Positions 50,766-55,129 of a stretch of 55,129 bases of DNA are shown in pieces. The number at the start of each line of letters is the position of its first letter. Position 1 is the stretch's first letter. Made by a program: the position numbers and the translations under genes. This DNA comes from Flavipsychrobacter sp. (lineage in GTDB: Bacteria; Bacteroidota; Bacteroidia; Chitinophagales; Chitinophagaceae): assembly GCA_016786565.1 (NCBI GenBank), contig JAEUVY010000034.1:1-55129 (forward strand), written 5' to 3'. The notes beneath the pieces are model-generated. The model did not search any database and was not told the origin of the DNA. It saw only the letters and a program-made list of their open reading frames with translations.

Positions 50766-52670
50766 CTACCGCTTCACCACTCGCTTCACCACCTTACTGC
50801 CATACTCATCCGTTACCTGCAGCAGGTACACACCTGCGGGCAGGTGGGCTATGTCCAGTACGTGGCGGTTGGTGGCCACCTGCGTCTGCGGCACATCAAA
50901 TACTTGCCCCGCAGCATTGGTGATGGTTATACCCTTTATGGCGGCACCCGCTTCCACCGCAACACTATGCGTTGCGGGGTTGGGGTACACTTCCACAACT
51001 ACCGTAGCCTGCGGCTGTAGTACCTGCACAGGGTCCTGTGCTATGCTTATGGCCGACGAAGTTGCCGTATCATAACAACCCGTTGCGGCTGTAGATGATA
51101 CCCTTGCCGTTATCACGTCCGTACCTATGCCCTTTATGTAGGTTGCGGTAGGTACACTCGTGGTGGCGAATAGACTGCTATTCTTGTACCATTTTATGCT
51201 GTAGCTACCACCGGCCGACCCTACTGTTGCATTCACCGTTACCACAGAACCCAAAGTTGCAGACGCAACCGAAGAAACTGCAATGGTAGGCATGGTCAGC
51301 GGCGTGGCAACAATGTGCAGCAAATTGCTGCCGGGGTTGCCGGTAATACTACACACATCTATGCCGGTGTACACACAACGCACACTATCACCGCCTTCCA
51401 CCGTAGTGGCCGTGTAGCTGTAGGTGGCATTGGTAGCCCCCGGCACTGCAACACCATTCTTATACCATTGATACCCCATAGTGCTGGCACCCGTTGTTGT
51501 TGCAGTAAAGGTTACCACAGTGCCTGCACATACTGTGTCATTGGGTGTTACTGCGATGCTTATAGTTCCTATGCCGCCAGGATTAAAAGTGACTTTACGT
51601 ATACGGCGACCTGAACCCGGCACAGATGCGTTTCCAGACGTAGGAATCAACAAATTGCCACAAGCGTCAACAGCCACGCCGGTAGGACCGTTCAAAGTTG
51701 CTGAACTTGCGGCACCACCATCTCCACTGTCGCCTGCGATCCCATTTCCAGCGACAGTAAGAAGAATACCTGTCCCCCAATCTACCTTGTACAACCTATT
51801 ATGATACTTGTCTGCGATATACAGATTTTCAGAGTCATCAACACAACAACGCAAAGGAGAAATATGTGCCGTTGTCGCTGCAACACCATCAACTGTAAAG
51901 GTACACGAACCATCACCGGCGACAGTTGTCATAATATTCATCGTAGAAACCTTCATAACGCGACAAACAGTGTTTGAAGCCATGTATAAATTTCCAGCAG
52001 TATCGTTGCATAAACCCACAATTACACCAATCATAGAAGTGTCAGCCAAAGTACTTTCACCACTATAACCATGATTTCCATTCCCAGCGAATGTCGATAT
52101 AACGCCTGATGAATTAACCTTTCTTATCCTATAATTGAACATATCAGCTACATAGATGTTTCCCAATCTATCTACTGAGACATCTTGTGGATTCCAAATA
52201 TTCGCACTTGTGGCTGGAATGCCATCTCCAGAATAAGCCCCGACACCAGTCCCAGCGACGGTATGTATAATTCCGGTACTCACGTCAACCTTTCTAATTC
52301 TGTTGTTTTGGGCATCTGCGATATAAATGTTCCCTGATGTATCTATTGAAAGGCCCTGGGGGCCATTTAATCGTGCAGCTGTTGCTGGGCCAGAATCACC
52401 ACTAAATCCTGCCAAACCATTTCCGGCAATTGTGCTGATGATCCCATCAGGCGTAATTTTTCTCACCCGTTGAGAACTTTGAGCATCAACAAAGTAATAA
52501 TTCCCATACTTATCAAACACGCCTCCACCAGGGTTGGGAATTCCCGCAGTAATTGCAGGAACATTTTCACCACTAAAAGTGGATGCCCCGGTGCCAGCAA
52601 CAGTAGTAATGGTCTGCGCAGTAGAATATACTGAATACAAAACCAACAAAAAGCTAAACGCCAGCTTCAT
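50766..52670 (-). CDS. T9SS type A secreted NHL-repeat protein
   Basis: 634 residues from MKLAFSFLLVLYSVYSTAQ, a signal peptide. The first ~370 residues are NHL beta-propeller repeats (RKITPDGIISTIAGNG.AGFSGDSGPATAARLNGPQGLSIDTSGNIYIADAQNNRIRK and at least four more). An Ig-like domain follows (CAGTVVTFTATTTGASTMGYQWYKNG), then a second one. The last ~75 residues (VEVYPNPATHSVAVEAG ... LPAGVYLLQVTDEYGSKVVKRVVKR) are the type A sorting domain. An ATG three codons earlier (52679) is possible. It starts 15 nt after the beta-roll gene. Confidence 0.9.
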   Translation of the reverse strand: MKLAFSFLLVLYSVYSTAQTITTVAGTGASTFSGENVPAITAGIPNPGGGVFDKYGNYYFVDAQSSQRVRKITPDGIISTIAGNGLAGFSGDSGPATAARLNGPQGLSIDTSGNIYIADAQNNRIRKVDVSTGIIHTVAGTGVGAYSGDGIPATSANIWNPQDVSVDRLGNIYVADMFNYRIRKVNSSGVISTFAGNGNHGYSGESTLADTSMIGVIVGLCNDTAGNLYMASNTVCRVMKVSTMNIMTTVAGDGSCTFTVDGVAATTAHISPLRCCVDDSENLYIADKYHNRLYKVDWGTGILLTVAGNGIAGDSGDGGAASSATLNGPTGVAVDACGNLLIPTSGNASVPGSGRRIRKVTFNPGGIGTISIAVTPNDTVCAGTVVTFTATTTGASTMGYQWYKNGVAVPGATNATYSYTATTVEGGDSVRCVYTGIDVCSITGNPGSNLLHIVATPLTMPTIAVSSVASATLGSVVTVNATVGSAGGSYSIKWYKNSSLFATTSVPTATYIKGIGTDVITARVSSTAATGCYDTATSSAISIAQDPVQVLQPQATVVVEVYPNPATHSVAVEAGAAIKGITITNAAGQVFDVPQTQVATNRHVLDIAHLPAGVYLLQVTDEYGSKVVKRVVKR

Positions 52671-52684
52671 AAAAAACATGTGAA

Positions 52685-53386
52685 TTAGTTTATCAATACA
52701 ATGCATGAACCCAAAGGAATACCAGCTGCAATTAGCGCAGGCGTTGGTACTAAATACTGCATAATACCATTTCCAAGCGCCGCATATGGTTGTGTATTGG
52801 CCGCAACTACTTGGTTCACATGGAAAGCACAATCGTATGCGGTGGCGACATTACACCCAGCAACAGTCGCCCAATTATGTGTCACAATGTTACCTTCCCC
52901 ACCAATTATGGCCGAGTTGCATGCCCCGGCACAAATCAGATTATTTGAGCCGCCGCCTATCACATTCAGCCTGCTTTCTGTACCAGGTGCAGTGCCTGTG
53001 TCAATTGTATTGCAAAAACCGCCACCCACAAAACTATATAGGGCATCCAAAGAACCCACGGCTGAATTACCTATCGTATTTTGCTCACCGCCGCCAATTA
53101 CACTATTTGCAGAAAGGCTCTGGATGATGTTGCAATCGCCCGAACCTACAAAACTATTGTGCGCGCCACCCACTATCTGATGACGTGTTCCATTACCGAT
53201 AAATGAATTATTTGTACCTGCATCTACCTGGTTAATCGCGCCGTTGCCAATAAATGACGCAGAGCCATTTGCACAATTCAACCGACCATTGCCGATAAAC
53301 GAATAATTCTCGGTGCAGCTATTTCCACTGCTGGCGTATGCAACTCCCGGTGGCAGGTGCTCAGGTATGTTTGTTTTCATTGGCAT
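52685..53386 (-). CDS. beta-roll repeat protein (YadA-head/tail-fibre-like repeats)
   Basis: 233 residues from MPMKTNIPEH (an ATG two codons later is possible). About ten short repeats of the form SFIGNGxxNxI / SFVGGGxxNTI / NVIGGGSNNLI fill residues 30-180. They resemble the left-handed beta-roll repeats of trimeric autotransporter heads and of phage or tailocin fibres. The C-terminal ~50 residues (AFHVNQVVAANTQPYAALGNG ... SCIVLIN) form a different cap. There is no signal peptide and no T9SS signal, so its route to the surface is unclear. It probably starts the operon with the NHL and GT9/FkbM genes. Confidence 0.72.
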   Translation of the reverse strand: MPMKTNIPEHLPPGVAYASSGNSCTENYSFIGNGRLNCANGSASFIGNGAINQVDAGTNNSFIGNGTRHQIVGGAHNSFVGSGDCNIIQSLSANSVIGGGEQNTIGNSAVGSLDALYSFVGGGFCNTIDTGTAPGTESRLNVIGGGSNNLICAGACNSAIIGGEGNIVTHNWATVAGCNVATAYDCAFHVNQVVAANTQPYAALGNGIMQYLVPTPALIAAGIPLGSCIVLIN

Positions 53387-53521
53387 AAAAGTTCTGCAAT
53401 ATGAAGTTCGGAAAATATCGGCATATAAAACAACGATAAAAAGTGGCACGAGATATTATTCATACTCGACCCATGAAATGATCACTTTTCCTCAAAAAGT
53501 GAACGCAGGAAATGAGGGAAA

Positions 53522-53612
53522 GCTCCCCTCCTGCCAAGCCTGCCTGACCGGTAGGCAGGGATGGGGATGCCGGAGAAAGCGAAGCCTTTCGCACGGCTGG
53601 GGTGGTGGCACT
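53522..53612. repeat. inverted copy of the 23,015 repeat with a palindrome added
   Basis: The reverse complement matches 23015-23095. It carries an extra segment with the palindrome cctgcct/aggcagg (53539-53559) where the other copy reads directly through. Confidence 0.65.
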
Positions 53613-53614
53613 CG

Positions 53615-53905
53615 CAACAACTTCTTTCTATCACACTACAGAAAACGCACTATCACAAAACTTTCTTTTGCCCGTTTTCATGCACCGTTGTAACTTGAAT
53701 GGAAGTTGAAAAAAATGGAGCAATTAGAATGTATGGCAATTTTATTTTACTTCTCACCTGAGAAGCAAGTGGGAAGTAAGTGAGAAGAAGTGCGCAGGTT
53801 TTGCGCAGTTTTGGGAAGCAGTGGGAAGCTGAACTTCCCACCTTTTTATTGATAATCAATTAGTTAGTCTAAAACTGAGAAAAATAAAAAATTGCGCAGA
53901 AAGTT
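53615..53905. repeat. long modular dispersed repeat, copy B
   Basis: Conserved head 53615-53718 (cgcactatcacaaaac ... gtaacttgaatgg), spacer, then a core of gggaag, gtgagaag and gtgcgcag units (53750-53830), tgataatcaa at 53850 and tgcgcagaaag. No gene is visible in 53387-54429; copies B and C and the inverted repeat at 53522 fill most of it. Confidence 0.75.
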
Positions 53906-54021
53906 GTTTGTTAACAGGCACATATATTGTTCAGGATGTTCCGACGGGCATCTGGAACTGATAATAAAAACCGTTCTCTGAACGTCTTTATCTTGATAGT
54001 GTCCAATAATTTCTACTTGCT

Positions 54022-54320
54022 CCACAACTTTCTATCACACTACCAAAAACGCACTATCATAAAACTTTCATTTGCCCGTTTTCATCCACGGTAGTAACTT
54101 GAATAGACGTTGAAAAAAATGGTAGAAAATCGAACACATAATGAAACATCATCACTTCTCATAGTGCGCAGTTTTGGGAAGTGGGTGCGTCCCGAAAGCA
54201 TTCGGGATGCGCAGGTTTTGGGAAGCAAGTGAGAAGTAAGTGCGCAGTTTTCAAACTGTCTGACCTTAACAGTTTGGTTTCAAGTAATTGATTATCAGTA
54301 ATGTAGCGCAGAAAAGTCAG
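54022..54320. repeat. long modular dispersed repeat, copy C
   Basis: Head 54022-54122, spacer, core of gtgcgcag, gggaag and gtgagaag units (54160-54250) with an embedded tcccgaa/ttcggga palindrome (54190-54207), ttgattatcag at 54289, and a gcgcagaaaag end. Same module order as A and B. Confidence 0.75.
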
Positions 54321-54429
54321 AATAGAACGAGGAAAAAGAAATTCTTCCCGAAAATGGGAAGCACGCAGCACCGGGCCGAGGAGCAACCCCTTCCCTCAAA
54401 ACACAAAACAATGTAATGTTGAAATGTAA

Positions 54430-54927
54430 CTATGCCGAAAGCGAGCGGCACATATGTATCATCTTGAGGGCGGTAAGAGCCGCCTCTTCGCCCTTGTGAC
54501 CATGAACACCACCCAGACGTTCGTGTGCCTGTTCCATATTGTCCAGCGTCAGCACACCAAATATCACCGGCACTTCCATTGTCAGGTTCAGCTGCACCAG
54601 GCCATCTGTCACCGCCTTGCTCACATATTCAAAGTGGGGGGTGCCGCCGCGTATCACCGCACCGAATGCAATGATCGCTTCAGGTTTGTGCTCGGTACCT
54701 TCAAAACTCTGCCACAGTGCCTTGCAGGCAAACGGCAGTTCAAAAGCTCCCGGCACCGCTACCTCGGCCAGCGTGTGCGCGCCATATTGTTGCAGCACCC
54801 TGCCGGCGCCCTCTCTGAGCCCCGAAATGATTGTTTCATTCCATTCGGTATAAACAACGGCTACACGGGCACCGGAAAGTCCGGCCAACTGATCGGTATT
54901 AAGCAATGCGGAATTATGCTGAGACAT
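54430..54927 (-). CDS. ribH: 6,7-dimethyl-8-ribityllumazine synthase
   Basis: 165 residues, full length. It condenses the pyrimidine intermediate and the four-carbon phosphate into lumazine, the penultimate step of riboflavin synthesis. Motifs: VVYTEWNETI near the N-terminus, VPGAFELPFACKAL, FGAVIRGGTPHFEYV and FGVLTLDNMEQAHERLGG. It is a single riboflavin gene here; no FMN riboswitch is seen. A TACCTTTGC box ends 3 nt before the ATG, so the mRNA is probably leaderless. Confidence 0.96.
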   Translation of the reverse strand: MSQHNSALLNTDQLAGLSGARVAVVYTEWNETIISGLREGAGRVLQQYGAHTLAEVAVPGAFELPFACKALWQSFEGTEHKPEAIIAFGAVIRGGTPHFEYVSKAVTDGLVQLNLTMEVPVIFGVLTLDNMEQAHERLGGVHGHKGEEAALTALKMIHMCRSLSA

Positions 54928-54931
54928 GGGG

Positions 54932-54939
54932 CAAAGGTA
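54932..54939 (-). promoter_or_regulatory. -7 box of ribH
   Basis: TACCTTTG on the minus strand, followed by CCCC and the ATG at 54927; transcription would start at or next to the start codon. Confidence 0.5.
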
Positions 54940-55019
54940 ATTGGGTATTTTGGAATTGGGAGTTTGGAATTTAGTATTTGGAATTTGGAATCATTACTGT
55001 CCGGGGAAAAAAGTACATA

Positions 55020-55088
55020 AGAGAAAAAAGGAGGACAAAGTCCCCCTTCATTGACTAAGTTTAGAGTTACCACACAAAAAACTCGTCA
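55020..55088 (-). ncRNA. candidate small RNA at the window edge
   Basis: On the minus strand, TACTTTTG (55094-55101) is followed by about 70 nt with an internal hairpin (ttcattgac, 55048-55056, with 55085-55093, plus gagtt/aactc inside). It ends in a 7-bp G+C stem (around 55030-55046, loop UUU) and a T6 run. No coding frame of note. The family is not recognised. Confidence 0.45.
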
Positions 55089-55129
55089 ATGAACAAAAGT
55101 ACCTTTTTTACCGGACAGCCGATTTTTAG

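Noticed and set aside
53313..53693. A 126-codon plus-strand frame from the beta-roll gene into repeat copy B
   Set aside because: It covers repeats and palindromes and starts antisense to a better gene.

Overview
The window comes from a member of the Bacteroidota, most likely Chitinophagaceae or a close relative; this placement is inferred from gene content. The evidence is several secreted proteins with type IX secretion (T9SS) signals (one CHU_C-type, two type A), an S46 peptidase, a Bat-type operon (DUF58 and VWA proteins), an SDR-type threonine dehydrogenase, DUF1573 and DUF5777 proteins, and promoters of the Bacteroidota form TTG-N19-TAnnTTTG with no Shine-Dalgarno sites. No tRNA, rRNA or CRISPR array was recognised.

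Layout. 1-7.9 kb: partial S46 dipeptidyl peptidase, a T9SS type B secreted protein, a small alpha/beta-barrel-like protein, an AhpC/AhpD peroxide-reducing pair, an orphan sensor kinase and a tandem universal stress protein. 7.9-15.2 kb: PIG-L deacetylase-like exoprotein, asparagine synthase, then a four-gene envelope cluster (OB-fold protein, haem-binding lipoprotein, YceI, DUF5777) and a PaaI-like thioesterase. 15.2-17.2 kb: a candidate small RNA, then a lipoprotein and beta-barrel pair. 17.2-23.2 kb: an accessory, repeat-rich zone behind the threonine dehydrogenase gene. The 5' end and promoter of that gene occur three times here, next to a DUF4258/DUF2283 toxin-antitoxin-like pair and small secreted proteins, together with REP-like hairpins and long dispersed repeats.

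23,152-26,888 is a complete insertion element of 3,737 bp related to IS1595/ISXO2. It has 24-bp terminal inverted repeats, an 8-bp target duplication and a closely related uninterrupted copy of its target at 17.25 kb. Besides its transposase and a P63C-domain gene it carries a tightly coupled three-gene passenger module of unknown function: a 292-aa unknown protein, a small protein with a zinc ribbon and possible winged helix, and a 75-aa protein with two membrane segments. This module is the best candidate for an undescribed system.

27-40.7 kb is core housekeeping: lgt-gpsA, osmC-like, the nusB-DUF1573-yajC-coaE operon, rpsT, a TMTC-like membrane TPR protein, an M1 metallopeptidase, two exported FKBP-type isomerases, nrnA and ndk. 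40.8-53.4 kb holds surface and export genes: a 1,538-aa T9SS adhesin with seven tandem Ig-like repeats, three Bat-operon genes without a visible moxR, and an apparent operon of a beta-roll repeat protein, an NHL-repeat T9SS protein and a GT9-like/FkbM fusion. 53.4-55.1 kb has two more copies of the long dispersed repeat, ribH, and a second candidate small RNA at the window edge.
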